From the NCBI GenBank assembly GCA_038049695.1, contig CP142454.1:91874001-91938000 (forward strand): a DNA stretch of 64,000 bases, read 5' to 3'. Made by a program: the position numbers and the translations under genes. Below the pieces are notes generated by a model. That model searched no databases. It worked only from the letters and a program-made list of their open reading frames with translations, and had not been told where the DNA came from. Shown here piece after piece: positions 1-10,747 of the stretch. The DNA comes from Cinnamomum chago (lineage: Eukaryota; Streptophyta; Magnoliopsida; Laurales; Lauraceae). Position 1 is the stretch's first letter. Each line of letters starts with the position of its first letter.

Positions 1-1
1 G

Positions 2-1129
2 ATACAATTTCAGGATAAATATATTCCCTCTCATGTCAAGAGGCAGAAGGCTATTGAGTTTCAGCAACTCAAGCAGGGTAGCATGACGGTTTTAGACTAT
101 GTCACCAAGTTTGAAAGATTGGCTAGGTATGCGACTGAGTTGATTGACACTGAGAGAAAGAAAATAACAAAGTTTTTGGAAGGATTGACCTTGATCATCA
201 TGAGAGATGTAATAGGAGTAGTTCTTTCAGCTACATATGATGAGGCAGTCAAGCGGGCTTATACTTTTGAGGATATTAACAACATGATTGTTCAGGACAG
301 GAAGCAGCAATATCAACAGCAGAATCAGAGGCAACAGCAGGGCAAGAAGCCAAGGCAAGAGCAAGGCCATGTGAGGCAGGGTTGTGGCCATTGTGGCAAA
401 AATCATGAGACACATGAATGTCGTAAGGCCATGGGTGCCTGTTTCAAGTGTGGGGCTATGAATCATTCAATCAAGGATTGCCCACTACTTCTGAATCAAG
501 GGAACAAACACCAGCAGCAGAGGCAAGTAGCTCCTCAGAATCAAGCACCAGTTCAGAATCAAGTCAGACCACCTCAGCAGCAGCAGCAGGCTAGGCCACC
601 AGCACAGAATCAGAATGCTCGTCCTCCACAGCAGAACAGACATGGCCAAGGAAGGCAGAACCAAGTACCGAACAGACTACAGATGCATGGACGTTTGTAT
701 TATCTCAACCTTGCAGATGCTGAAGCTGCAGGAGACGTGGTAGAAGGTAAACTTCTTGTATGTGGGGTAGAAGCCCAGATTTTATTTGATCCTGGATCCA
801 CACAATCCTTTTCATCTCCTAGTTTTGCTAAGTTGATTGATGCACCATGTAGTGAGTTGGATTACATTTTGGTAGTGACCACTCTAGTAGGGAAACAAGT
901 TGTGTGTAGAACCCATTACCCTAGTTGTACAGTTTTGTTAGGAGATGTTAATCTACCGGCCAACCTCATAGTTTTGGACATGCATGATTTTGATGTCATA
1001 TTAGGCATGGATTGGTTAGAAGCATATCATGCCACCATGGATTGTTTTAGTAAGACCATCACATTCAGATTCCAAGGACCACAGGCAGAATTGATATTTC
1101 AGGGGAGCAGGAGAAAAACTCAGGCATGA
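2..1129 (+). pseudogene. gag C-terminal part plus aspartic protease (copy A1)
   Basis: The open frame enters from the window edge; the first Met at 83 is internal, not the true start. It carries the end of the Gag capsid-like region, then a Gln-rich linker with two CCHC-type zinc knuckles (CGHCGKNHETHEC near residues 101-113 and CFKCGAMNHSIKDC near 120-133 of the ORF from 83). The aspartic protease follows, with active-site motif LFDPGST near residue 236. Gag packages the element RNA, and the protease would cleave the polyprotein. The frame ends at TGA 1127-1129, where the reverse-strand copy has Gly. A further TAG follows about 30 nt later and another near 1300. RT continues in the same frame, so this was once one polyprotein. 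Confidence 0.88.
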
Positions 1130-1357
1130 TTTATTTCAATTTTGAAGGCAAGCAGATTAGTGTAGAGTGGGTGTCAGGCATTTATTGCGTTTATCACGGA
1201 GGATAAACAGTCCCAAGGCGTGGAGGATATCCCCATTGTGTGTGAATTTCCGGATGTTTTTCCAGAAGAAATCCCGGGTTTACCACCGATTAGAGAAGTT
1301 TAGTTCACAATTGAGCTCCTTCCAAGGACAGCTCCGATCTCGATTGCACCATACAGG

Positions 1358-1876
1358 ATGGCTCCAACAGAAATGGGTGAGCTAAAGCTCCAATTGCAGG
1401 ATTTGTTGAGCAAAGGTTTTATTAGGCCAAGTGTTTCACCGTGGGGAGCACCAGTGTTGTTTTTGAAAAAGAATGATGGGAGTTTGAGAATGTGTATAGA
1501 CTACCGGAAGTTGAACCATGTGACTGTGAAGAACAAGTATCCATTGCCAAGGATAGATGAATTGTTTGACCAATTGCAAGGAGCAGCCTACTTTTCCAAG
1601 ATAGACTTGAGGTCAGGGTACCATCAGTTGAGAGTTAGAGACTCAGATGTTCAGAAGACAGCCTTTAGGACAAGATATGGGCACTATGAGTTCTTAGTGA
1701 TGCCCTTTGGTTTGACAAATGCACCCGCAGTGTTTATGGCTCTGAAGAACAAGGTCTTTGCATCCTATTTGGATCACTCCACAGTAGTGTTTATTGATGA
1801 TGTCCTTGTGTATTCCAAGAGTAAGAAGGAGCATGCAGCTCTTGTGGGACAACCAATTATATGCAAAACTCAGTAA
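1358..1876 (+). pseudogene. reverse transcriptase, N-terminal and catalytic part (copy A1)
   Basis: The piece starts at the Met of the conserved [10 protein letters not shown] block and includes the RT finger motif [19 protein letters not shown] and the catalytic FIDDVLVYS box (the two Asp residues are present). It would copy the element RNA into cDNA. It is in the same frame as the upstream gag-protease. It loses frame near 1834, right after KKEH, where the other copies read on into [13 protein letters not shown] small deletion there shifts the frame, and the remainder of RT continues in the frame that is open from 1794. Confidence 0.87.
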
Positions 1877-2453
1877 GTGCGAATTCTGGTTAGAGCAAGT
1901 TGCTTTTCTAGGCCACATCATCTCCAGGGAAGGTTTAGCAGTTGATCCATCCAAGATAGAGGCAGTTTTTAGTTGGGTGAGGCCAAGCAGTGTGACGGAA
2001 ATTAGAAGCTTTTTGGGAGTAGCAGGCTATTACAGAAGATTTGTCCAAGGTTTTTCGTCCAATGCAGCCCCGTTGACAAAATTGACTAGGAAGAATGTCC
2101 CATTTGTGTGGACCGATCAGTGTGAAACCAGTTTTCAAGAGTTGAAAGGAAGGTTAACCATAGCTCCAGTCCTTACATTACCATCGGGGAACGGCGGATT
2201 TATTGTTTATACAGATGCTTCGAATGTGGGACTGGGTTGTGTATTGATGCAGGATGGCAAGGTGATTGCTTATGGCTCGAGACAGTTGAAGGACCATGAG
2301 AAGAATTATGCGACTCACGACTTGGAGTTGGCAGCAGTTGTTTTCGCATTGAAGATGTGGAGACACTCTCTTTATGGAGAGAAGTTTGAGGTCCATTCAG
2401 ATCACAGAAGCTTACAGTATTTGTTCTCGCAGAAAGATTTGAACATGAGGTAG
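1834..2453 (+). pseudogene. RT thumb/connection and RNase H (copy A1)
   Basis: Downstream of the frameshift, the RT C-terminus (block [13 protein letters not shown], then [10 protein letters not shown]) leads into RNase H. The RNase H carries [11 protein letters not shown], the Glu-bearing [17 protein letters not shown] and HSDHRSL, which are the usual acidic and His positions of gypsy RNase H. RNase H degrades the RNA strand during reverse transcription. The open frame reaches upstream to 1794, but that overlap with the RT piece is a shadow. The frame ends at a TAG (2451-2453) inside [11 protein letters not shown], a typical CAG-to-TAG change, and continues in frame as the next piece. Confidence 0.86.
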
Positions 2454-2462
2454 AGAAGGTGG

Positions 2463-4106
2463 ATGGAGTATATCAAATATTATGACTTTCCCATCAAATA
2501 TCATCCAGGCAAAGTGAATGTGGTAGCAGATGCCTTGAGCAGAAAATCAGTGGTCATGGCCAATTTGAGAGGAATGGGTGTCTTACAGCAGTTTGAAGAG
2601 TTGGGTGTAGAAGTACAGACCCTGAGATTGGGTGCGATGTTAGCAAACATGACAGTATCAGAAACTACCTTCATTCAGAAGATCAAGGAAAATCAGTTGC
2701 AAGACCCAGACTTGGCCAAGATAGTGGAACATATTGCAGAATGTCCCGATTTCAAGATGGTGAATGGAATATTGTATTTTTGTGACCAATTGTGTGTGCC
2801 AAATGTGGATGATTTGAAGAATGAAATAATGAATGAGGCTCACAACACGAGATATTCAATGCATCCGGGTTGCATGAAGATGTACCACAATTTGAAGAAT
2901 AGATTTTGGTGGAACAACATGAAAAGAGAGATAGCAGCTTTTGTGTCTCGTTGTCTAACTTGTCAGTTGATTAAGGCAGAGCATCAGAAGCCTCCAGGTT
3001 TGTTACAGCCTTTGGAGATTCCGGAGTGGAAATGGGAGCACATCACCATGGATTTCGTTTTCGGTTTGCCTAATACCAAGAAAGGAAATAATGCAATTTG
3101 GATCATTGTAGATCGTCTGACAAAGTCTGCTCACTTCATTCCGATGAAGACAGGGAATATGATGCATATGGCACCACTGGCAAAGTTATTGGTTGATGAG
3201 ATTGTTAGTAAACATGGTCAGCCCGTCTCCATTACTTCAGACAGAGACAGTAGGTTTGTTTCAAAGTTTTGGAAGACTCTTCATGAGTCGATGGGTACCT
3301 AACTCCAGTTCAGCACAGCTTATCATCCTCAGACAGATGGTCAGTCAGAAAGGACGATACAGACTCTCGAAGACATGTTGCGTGCTTGTGTATTAGATTT
3401 CAAGATTGAGTGGGATGAGTGCTTACCTCTTTGTGAATTTGCCTATAACAATAGTTACCACTCGAGCATCGGTATGGCACCTTTCGAGGCACTCTATGGT
3501 AGGAGATGCAGAACCCCGGTTTGCTAGGAAGAAGTTGGTGAACGTAGTTTTCATGGACCGACGATAGTTGGAGAGACAAGTGACAAGGTCAAGCTGATTC
3601 AGGAACGGTTGAAGATCGCCCGAAGTAGACAAAAGAGTTATGCAGATACTCGCAGAAGAGAATTAGAGTTTCAGGTGGGTGACAAGGTGTTCTTGAAGAT
3701 CTCACCAGCTAGAGGGACTTTGAGGTTCGGTCAAAAGGGCAAATTGTCTAAAAGGTTTATTGGTCCGTATGAGATTTTGAGCAAGATTGGAGATGTCGAT
3801 TATAGACTTGCGTTACCGCCGGAACTCTCTGGGGTGCACAATGTTTTTCATGTTTCTATGCTCAAGAAATATGTCTCCAGTCCGTCACACATTCTACAGC
3901 ACGAACCTTTGGAAATTCTGGAAGATGCCTCGTATGTGGAAAGACCGATCAAGATCATTGACACCAAAGAACAAGAATTGAGAAATCGGACTATTCATTG
4001 GGTCAAGGTACTTTGGAAAAATCACGAGCCAGAGGAAGCCACCTGGGAATTGAGAGAGCAAGTGCAGAGGAAGTATCCACAGCTTTTACCAGAGGTAATT
4101 GTTTGA
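2463..4106 (+). pseudogene. integrase with C-terminal chromodomain (copy A1)
   Basis: This continues the RNase H frame. It holds the linker, the HHCC zinc-binding domain (ending CLTCQLI), the D,D,E catalytic core ([26 protein letters not shown]) and the C-terminal DNA-binding region with GPYEILSKIG. A chromodomain (IHWVKVLWKNHEPEEATWEL) lies near the end. In this lineage the chromodomain is thought to steer integration to particular chromatin. Two nonsense codons break it: TAA at 3300-3302 inside the core, and TAG near 3526 where the second copy has Trp. The last open part is 3609-4106, ending 37 nt before the LTR. Confidence 0.88.
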
Positions 4107-4130
4107 TTTATTTGGTGGACCAAATATCCT

Positions 4131-4143
4131 AAGGGGTGGAGGA
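4131..4143 (+). other. polypurine tract (plus-strand primer) of gypsy copy A1
   Basis: AAGGGGTGGAGGA lies directly before the LTR start TGTTAGACC. This is where plus-strand DNA synthesis would be primed in the element's life cycle. The identical tract occurs at 16838-16850 before the next LTR. The matching place in the reverse-strand element near 20061 is cut off. Confidence 0.85.
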
Positions 4144-5353
4144 TGTTAGACCCCGACCCAGACCATTTCGATTAGTGTGCGATTTGTATGTGTTCAGTCC
4201 TAAGTGGGTTTAGCAGTTGTTGGGTTAGAAATGATTAGTTTAGTCTTGGACATAGCTTCGGGAATTTTGAGAACGTTCAGTATTAGTTAGACACACTCGG
4301 AAAGGCCCGAGTGCACGTGTAAGTTTGGGAAGATCGTATTGATTTCCATGTGATTGTGATTTTGATTTCATTTGAATGATGTTTCGACGTGTTACAACTT
4401 TCGTTTTAAGCCCAGTGGTGTTTGAAGCCTAAAAACCCAAGTTTTGACCCAAAGAATTGTCTTTCTTGCACAAATCTTGACACAATTTTCGAGATCTCAA
4501 AACCAATGCAAAAATATACTTTATGGAAACTAGATATTTCGACGATCGTTTTATCCTTCTTCGTCGAAGTCATCCGAGGCCCACAAGATCTTGTTTTGGC
4601 TACTTCAAAGTTCAGGTTATTTGGGGCCCATTTCCATCACTAAAGCCCTTTCTCCCTCTCTTTCATTCATTTCCCCAATCTCTGCAATCTCTTGACCTAG
4701 GGCAAGGAAAGCTCTTCTTCTCTTCCATTTTCTTCATCTTGTATGATCTACCGTGAAGACTCCAAAGAAGAATCCAAGGCTACTATCTTCTTCCTCTCCT
4801 CCTAAGCTTCCAATTGATGCAAGTTTCTTGAGTTTCTAAGTTGGGCAAAAGCTCCATTTCTTTCCTCTCTTCTTGTTTGGCCATTGTTAGGTAAGAGCTA
4901 CAACCCATACTTTTCATGAAGTCTTTTCAGTTCTCTAAGATCATGATTTACATAGTTACAAACCCTTTTTGTTAAATGGGTTCCTTGTTTCCTTTTGAGT
5001 GAGTTGGGTGGTTTTCCTCTTGGGTTTCTTGTAGTGTGAGAATAGCTTGAGGAAGAGTTTGAAGAGGAGTATTGTTATCATTGGTCAAGGCAAGTAATCT
5101 CTATAGGAATGATGCATGTGTATTTTGATTTCATTGTTGTTTTAGAAATTGTGCATAAAAATTGTTTACAAGCTTCATGGATATGTTTTATTTGATTTTG
5201 ATGCTTGACATTGTGATAAATGAACCCCTGGTGAGCATGAAGGCTCAAGGGATTTTGTGTGATTGGTGGTTGAGAAGAAGAAGAAGAATGTGGTGAAAGA
5301 TGTGTAAAAGAAAGGTAGTTTCTGCACTCTGCGAGCACAGGCAGCAGCTTGTT

Positions 5354-5558
5354 CGCTCGAGCGACCCCTGGGTTCGCTCGAGCGACCAAGCCTCTGTTTG
5401 GTCCGAGCGCAAACAGAGAGTTGTCTGCTCGAGCGAACTGCCCTCTGTATAATCTGGAGCAAGGCAGAGAGTCGTTCGTTCGAACGCACTTATTATCCGC
5501 TCGAATGAACTGTCTCGCTCGAGCGAAGTGTCATCGCCTTATAAAGTTCGCTCGAGCG
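5354..5558. repeat. CpG-rich palindrome cluster, CGCTCGAGCG type with one CGTTCGAACG
   Basis: By eye there are four perfect CGCTCGAGCG palindromes at 5354, 5375, 5516 and 5549, and one CGTTCGAACG at 5477. Near matches lie around 5426 and 5497. Units are irregularly spaced (20 to 100 nt) and often extended to TTCGCTCGAGCGAA. The spacers are unrelated to one another. The surrounding LTR is AT-rich, so this density of CpG is exceptional locally. Confidence 0.9.
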
Positions 5559-6532
5559 AACCTGCCAGATTCAGGAGAAGATTTATTTCGTGTGTATTTT
5601 CGTGAAGGTTGAAAAACTAGACTATGTTAAGGGTTTTGACTTGACATTGTGTAAATGGAATTTTGAAATGCAACCCAACTTCGGGGACGCCAACTCTTGT
5701 ATATTCTGACATTTGGGATCCCAATTACACAAGGGTCAATTAGTAGCCTTAACACATGCTTGTCAGATTTCATGTTTGAATTCCGTTTTGAGTATGATAA
5801 GTACCATCGTGTACTCGTTTTAGATTTCAAGTATAAGCTTTTTTTGAAGTCTTGTTTCAAGAAAAAGGGGACCACTTCCTAAACGTGTTATGCATAATTA
5901 TTATGCCTCTTGCTAGTCGTGTTCGTCGTGTTTGATAAGTGATTTCCCTCTTTTTATCTCGGCATGCTTTGATCGTGTTTTGCGTGTTTGTGCATTCATG
6001 AATTAAGTAAACACCACTGAGCTTTGACTGCCCTCTCAGTTTGATCTACTGTCTAGGGGTCTTTGAACATGTGGACTGTCTGCAGACTGGTCGTGTATTT
6101 ATTACACATCGTGCGTGTCCAGTTCCGCTGCCGAAATTCCCGTCTTTATGGGAAATCGTGTCGTGTTTATATTATGTTTATCGTGCTTGTCGTGCGTGCT
6201 TGCTCTTTTCATTATATAAATGATAGAGAAAGGATGGGCTCTTTGTGGATTGTAACTGTTCATGATATATTATTTATTCATGCTAGTTTGTTTTGGTATC
6301 TCAGCTTTGTTCGCATTCTTGAAATGTATCTCAGTTACTGTAGTATTTCAAATCAAGGATTTGCTTATATGTTTTCTCAAATGTTATTGTTTCGTGCTTA
6401 CACCTAAATTGATTACCTGCCAAACCGTCGTGTTTGACCCTTGTTTGTTGGTGCTCAGGTGTAGGAGACGTTACCTTTGAGGAGGAGCGCCAGGAGGAGG
6501 CTTGTGAGCCAACCCCTGTGAGAGAGTGGCAG

Positions 6533-6559
6533 CCCGACGATGTCATCTAGACATCGGGC
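6533..6559 (+). repeat. conserved inverted repeat near the 3' part of the LTR
   Basis: CCCGACGATGTC and GACATCGGGCGGG flank a 5-nt loop and can pair into a hairpin. The same arrangement recurs in the other A and B LTRs (around 19207, 19646, 25265 reverse, 30364, 51250 reverse, 58861 and 59795). It sits a few hundred nt before the LTR end. A regulatory RNA role, for example around transcript 3' ends, is possible but not shown. Confidence 0.6.
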
Positions 6560-6953
6560 GGGTTCTTGAGTCTCGTTATTCATTATGTCTTGGGGTTTCT
6601 TTTGGTTATTTTGAGAAGTGTATTAGCCTCTGTTGGCTTCTTATGGGTTGTAACAAAACTTAATTTACTCTTGTGTTAATCTTGTAACTTGAACTATGTT
6701 GGGAATGCCATGTGAACTTCTTTCTTTGATACTATGTTTTGATATTATTCATCATAGCACTTAAATATTTTTTTGGTGCTCATCTTGATGTGTTTTGCTA
6801 CACATTTCCGCAAAGCTTGTACGTGTGAGTCAGATTCCGCGTGTCTTTGGGAATCCTCACCTCGGGAACCTGTGGGAAAACAATAAACATAAATTATCTT
6901 AACAACCCCACCGTCGAGGGCCCGCGGAACTCGTTCCGGGGTCGCGACAGGAC

Positions 6954-6965
6954 TGGTATCAGAGC
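6954..6965 (+). other. primer-binding site (tRNA-iMet type) of gypsy copy A2
   Basis: TGGTATCAGAGC begins four bases after the LTR end and is the standard complement to the 3' end of initiator tRNA-Met used by most plant LTR retrotransposons. It marks 4144-6949 as a functional-type 5' LTR for the element that follows. Confidence 0.9.
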
Positions 6966-7109
6966 GGGACATGTTTCAGGCACTTCAAAGAAACTAGAAA
7001 GGTCTTAGGAGCATGGCGAGGATTCGTGAGTTCGATAGATTCGTTCGTATAGGATCTTAGAAACCCTTGTACTATGTTATAGTGTTCTAACTCCTTGTTT
7101 TACAACAAT
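6966..7109 (+). other. untranslated leader of gypsy copy A2
   Basis: This is non-coding sequence between primer-binding site and gag. It contains CTAAC (7087-7091) followed by a T-rich stretch just before the gag ATG. It resembles the branch point and acceptor seen in the element at 60350, but here the acceptor AG is not present (TTTTACAAC). Confidence 0.6.
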
Positions 7110-7932
7110 ATGCCTCCAAGAAAAGCTCCAAATCATCATGCTTCAGGCAGTAATCAGAATGAGTCAGATGCATCCGAGACACCGACAACCACACAGTTTC
7201 AGGAACTCATGCAAGCTATGATAGCACAGCAAAGGCAGGCTAATGAGAATCAAGCAAGATTCCAAGAACAGTTGGCAAACAAGGATGATGAAATGGCACA
7301 AGTTCAAAGGCAGTTGTTGGAAGTGCTTCAGAATAGGGATCCTGACCCTAATGCACTGTTTGAGAAATTTTGGAAGAGAGCACCGAAGGAATTTTCGGGC
7401 AATGAGGACCCGTTAACGGCAGATGACTGGCTAGTCAATACTGAAAAGATGTTTGATGTCTTCATGTGCACGGGAATACAGAAGGTCAATCTCACAGCTT
7501 CATTATTCTATGGGCTTACAGATAGGTGGTGGCAAACAGTCAAGGATCCATACGCAGTGATGGTTGATGAAGAGGCATGGGCAGCATTCAAGATAAAATT
7601 TCAGGATAAATATATTCCCTCTCATGTCAAGAGGCAGAAGGCTATTGAGTTTCAGCAACTCAAGTAGGGTAGCATGATGGTTTTAGACTACGTCACCTTG
7701 TTTGAAAGATTGGCTAGGTATGCCACTAAGTTGATTGACACTGAGAGGAAGAAAATAACAAAGTTTTTGGGAGGATTGAACCCGATCATCATGAGAGATG
7801 TAATAGGAGTAGTTCCTCTAGCTACATATGATGAGGCAGTCAAGCGGGCTTATACTTTTGAGGATATTAACAACATGATTGTTCAGGACAGGAAGCAGTA
7901 ATATCAACAGCAGAATCAGAGGCAACAACAAG
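7110..7932 (+). pseudogene. gag 5' part (copy A2), interrupted by a solo LTR
   Basis: The start is taken at ATG 7110 (MPPRKAPNHH), because the same MPPRK start is seen in the reverse-strand copy and in the element at 60373; the open frame reaches back to 7095. The region encodes the Gag N-terminus and capsid-like core (FRKRAPKEF-type block, then DDWLVNTEKMF). Compared with the reverse-strand copy it lacks about 18 residues before DPNALF. TAG at 7665-7667 replaces Gln in the QQLKQGS block. A second stop near 7900 is another CAG-to-TAG change. The sequence resumes at 12127 after the inserted LTR. Confidence 0.88.
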
Positions 7933-8579
7933 TGTCACGCCCCCGAACCGACACCTCGGGGGCGGGAGATGGGATTAAGCACAAATGTATTTTACTTCTC
8001 CCAGGATCCGCGTGTGTGAAGACAACACATTCTGAATATTTTGCGGAAGCATTTGTGGCGTTGCGACCCGGAGTCCGTGGCCATCGGATTCCGCGTCGCA
8101 CTCAACCTTTAGCCCATAGCTATTATATCAAGAATCATATCAGACTGGAGTAACCATCACAATAATTTACAGAGCTGACAGTAACAGGATATTACATTCC
8201 CAAATATATTCAAGTTACAATTATCAATGTACATTAATTAAGAATCCCAAGAAAAAGGCTAACAAAAGCCATACAACAAGAAGCTATAAACCACTACCCA
8301 AATGTGACGTAGCTCCGATGTCAAGCTCAATGTCTACATGACATAGCCGACAAACTAACCTGCAAAGCATGGCTCTACAGCCAACCAAAGCACTCAACTC
8401 GGGGCGAAGAAATCTGAACCTGAGTACCAAAAGTAGTGGGTCAGACACGACGGTCTGGCAGGTGGATGAAAAGAACACAATATAGCGAATAATAATACAA
8501 ATGATAAATCATGCTATTTGCTCAAAATGCTGCATATAATTGTACGGGTGCAAAGTCGGGAATCTCGGGGAAAACTTGT

Positions 8580-9215
8580 ATTCATTTCAAGCACGGGTAA
8601 AACATGAACATCTAATAAAACATGTATTCATTTACATCATCTATAATCATAGATATTTGACAATCGGGTATTCGTCTAAAACATGTATAAATATAGTGGT
8701 TCGACAAAACAAACGTTCATTTGAAACTTAAGTAAAACACAAGTATACAACAAATCAGGTATCCATAACAGTCTAGCAAAACCAATGTCCATTTGAAACA
8801 TATGTGGAAAGACGGATATTTAACAAACCGGGTGTTCATTTAAAACCGGTGTAACCAAAGCAATCTGTCAAAACTAGTGTTCATTTAAAACATATCTTAA
8901 AGCAGGGATATTTAACAAATCGGATATTCATTTGAAACCGGTATAAACATAGTGATCTGGCAAAACAGGTGTCATTTCAAACATATTTCAAAGCATGGGT
9001 ATTTAACAATTCGGGTATTCATTTAAAAACAGGTATAAATATAGATATCTGACAAACCAAATGTCCTTTAAAACAAGGCACGGGTATTTACAATTCGGGT
9101 ATTCCCTTAAACACGTGTAATCATATAAATCTAGCAAAATCATTGATCGTATGGAATATATGTAAAAGCATGGTTCTTCAACAGATCGGGCATTCATTTA
9201 AAACATGTGCGGGTA
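8580..9215. repeat. degenerate ~85-92 bp tandem repeat inside solo LTR
   Basis: Six to seven diverged units repeat the pattern CGGGTATTCATTTAAAAC, then GTATAAATATAG, then CAAAACnnnTGT, with unit starts near 8665, 8755, 8829, 8920, 9012, 9094 and 9185. Unit length drifts through indels. It accounts for part of the extra length of this LTR. Confidence 0.75.
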
Positions 9216-9424
9216 CAAAGAACAGAGAACAATATAATAATGACTGAATTTACATTGGAGAATATTAGCACTTGTTTAAATAACAACTTTCATAAAGGAA
9301 ACGAATCATTTATCGGAAAGCAAGTAAACAATATAACACATGTCGGGTGTCCAAGGAATCGGGAACTGGCAAGATGGCAACCACACGAAGCTAAGTCCTC
9401 TATCACTAAAGCGACAGAGCAATA

Positions 9425-9680
9425 ACTAGGCCCTGATCTCAGTCACTCGAGGTGAGGAGAAACAGGGGATCTCATATCAATACATATACATATACTAGGC
9501 CCTGGTCTCAGTCACTCGAGGTGAGGAGAAATAGGGGATCTCATGAATGCATATACATATACTATACGGGACAACGGTAGCGAGCCGGGCATCGGGGACC
9601 ACAGTAGCAATCTGCGGTATCGGGACAAGGCCACGGTAATAACCGGGTATCGGGACGGGACCACGGTAATAACCGGGTAT
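9425..9680. repeat. two short tandem repeat blocks inside solo LTR
   Basis: A unit of about 60-67 bp containing CAGTCACTCGAGGTGAGGAG occurs twice (around 9427 and 9495). It is followed by a roughly 30-bp unit built on CCACGGTAATAACCGGGTATC repeated with variation. The second block corresponds to a repeat present in all B LTRs (for example near 15380, 29900, 51690 and 59360), where it reads on the other strand as GGTCCCGTCCCGATACC. Confidence 0.75.
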
Positions 9681-10614
9681 CGGGATCCAAGCTGCAGCTG
9701 GCGGGACAAGAGGGGGGATCTCCAAGTCGGTGGATCAGACCAACAAGGTTATCCAAGCTTAGTGGTGCCGACTCATAGGTCAAATACAATCGAGACAATG
9801 CAAGTAAATCAAGTACAATAGATATACGGGCAAGACGGGGGTGCTCAAGGGCACACTAACATTTCATATCGGGCAATACATGTCGGGACAAATAACTGTT
9901 ACTAGTGTAACTTCAATGCTTTCGGGAAAACAAGTCATGTAATGCAAATCTCGGGAAAAGAGGTGAAACAATGAACTATAACAATTTCGGGTAAACATAT
10001 CGGTTTCAAGATCTATTTAAGTGAATAGGGGTCCCGTATGTCGATTATGACAATTACTTGGTACTCCTTGAGTTAGAAGACATTCCGGGCTCCTTATGCA
10101 CTTTTACTATTTTTCCAAACTTAAAGTGAGCTTATGGGTAGTACTAGGTATTACAATAGCAAGAATCAAGATTATAAACGGTCATCCTAGGCATGACATT
10201 ACTCCGGAAACATCGAGTAACCGATTCAGTCATCGAAAGGAATAGAATTAGCGATAACCAAGGAAATAGACTTGTGTTTAGATATAAAGATATTATCGCG
10301 TCGTTCCATCCCGTTCAAGATTGAAATGGATTGAACTTCGATGCCACGGAACCAACCGTGAGGCGTGTCGGCTCAAGACATTCTCACACATGGTCCAAAC
10401 AGTCCAAAAAGGGTAGTCGGGGTCCCACCTAGAACCAAGAATTAGTGTCTAAATCAACACCATTCTTTTCTTTTAGTTCCCTAGTCTTAGAGACCTTAGA
10501 TTGGGGTACAATTGGTCTTAACACTAAGGTATACACCCTAGGACTCATAGAAAGCCCAAAGGTTTCCAAAAAAAAACACAATATCAAATTTCACTGGACT
10601 CAAACTGAGTCCTC

Positions 10615-10747
10615 CGATCGATCGGCCGAAGGGCCGATCGATCGGTCGAAATTTCTGTACCAGAATGTACAGGGTCCGATCGATCGGCCCAAAAAGGCTT
10701 ACAGTTACTGACAGTCCGATCGATCGGCCTGTAGGTCCGATCGATCG
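10615..10747. repeat. CpG-rich palindrome cluster, CGATCGATCG type
   Basis: Five perfect CGATCGATCG palindromes start at 10615, 10635, 10677, 10717 and 10738, usually extended to CCGATCGATCGG. They lie 1.38 to 1.51 kb from the LTR start, downstream of the splice-donor match, the same relative position as the CGCTCGAGCG clusters in other LTRs. Confidence 0.9.

Larger units (their letters stand above)
1..4143 (+). mobile_element. Ty3/gypsy Tekay/Del-type internal region (copy A1), 5' part outside window
   Basis: This is the internal region of a chromodomain-bearing gypsy retrotransposon, entering the window in mid-gag and running through protease, reverse transcriptase, RNase H and integrase to the polypurine tract just before the LTR at 4144. 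Domain order protease-RT-RNase H-integrase is diagnostic for gypsy rather than copia. The chromodomain at the integrase end and the long LTR are typical of the plant Tekay/Del lineage. All pieces except a stretch near 1834 are in one frame, broken by several nonsense codons, so the copy is dead. A closely similar second internal region begins at 6950 beyond a single shared LTR. Confidence 0.93.
4144..6949 (+). mobile_element. LTR, family A, shared by the two head-to-tail gypsy copies (2,806 bp)
   Basis: It starts TGTTAGACCCCGACC after the polypurine tract and ends GGGTCGCGACA before a primer-binding site. It therefore acts both as 3' LTR of the left copy and as 5' LTR of the right copy. Its counterpart at 16851 is nearly identical over its whole length. 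A strong splice-donor match AG|GTAAGAG lies at 4889-4895, 747 nt from the start, and is kept in all four family A LTRs that retain this region. A CpG-rich palindrome cluster is at 5354-5558, and a conserved inverted repeat is near 6533-6559. Short ORFs rich in Arg-Ser-Leu-Glu here are translations of the palindromes, not genes. Confidence 0.93.

Noticed and set aside
1..4106. Endogenous pararetrovirus (caulimovirid) sequence
   Set aside because: Integrase with a chromodomain, LTRs, primer-binding sites and target duplications are present and no movement protein is seen. These are gypsy and copia retrotransposons.
5028..5040. CACTA 3' terminus (CTTGTAGTG) in the family A LTR
   Set aside because: It is part of the LTR body in every family A copy and has no subterminal repeats or duplication beside it.
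5341..5570. CRISPR-like array (short palindromic repeats with variable spacers)
   Set aside because: Spacing is irregular, repeats are only 10-16 bp, and the cluster lies inside an LTR of a plant retrotransposon and recurs in its sister LTRs. No cas genes are present.
5078..5612. ORFs of 76-104 residues rich in Ser-Leu-Glu-Arg on both strands (also near 14132-14539, 17782-18286 and 26208-26613)
   Set aside because: They are six-frame translations of the palindrome clusters. They appear on both strands because the units are palindromic, and no frame is kept between copies.
6951..6968. tRNA gene
   Set aside because: Only the 12-18 nt primer-binding complement is present here and at the other elements; no cloverleaf.
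9495..9821. Overlapping ORFs with YPVITVVPSRY-type repeats
   Set aside because: They translate the short tandem repeat block of the B LTR on both strands; no start, codon or conservation evidence for a protein.
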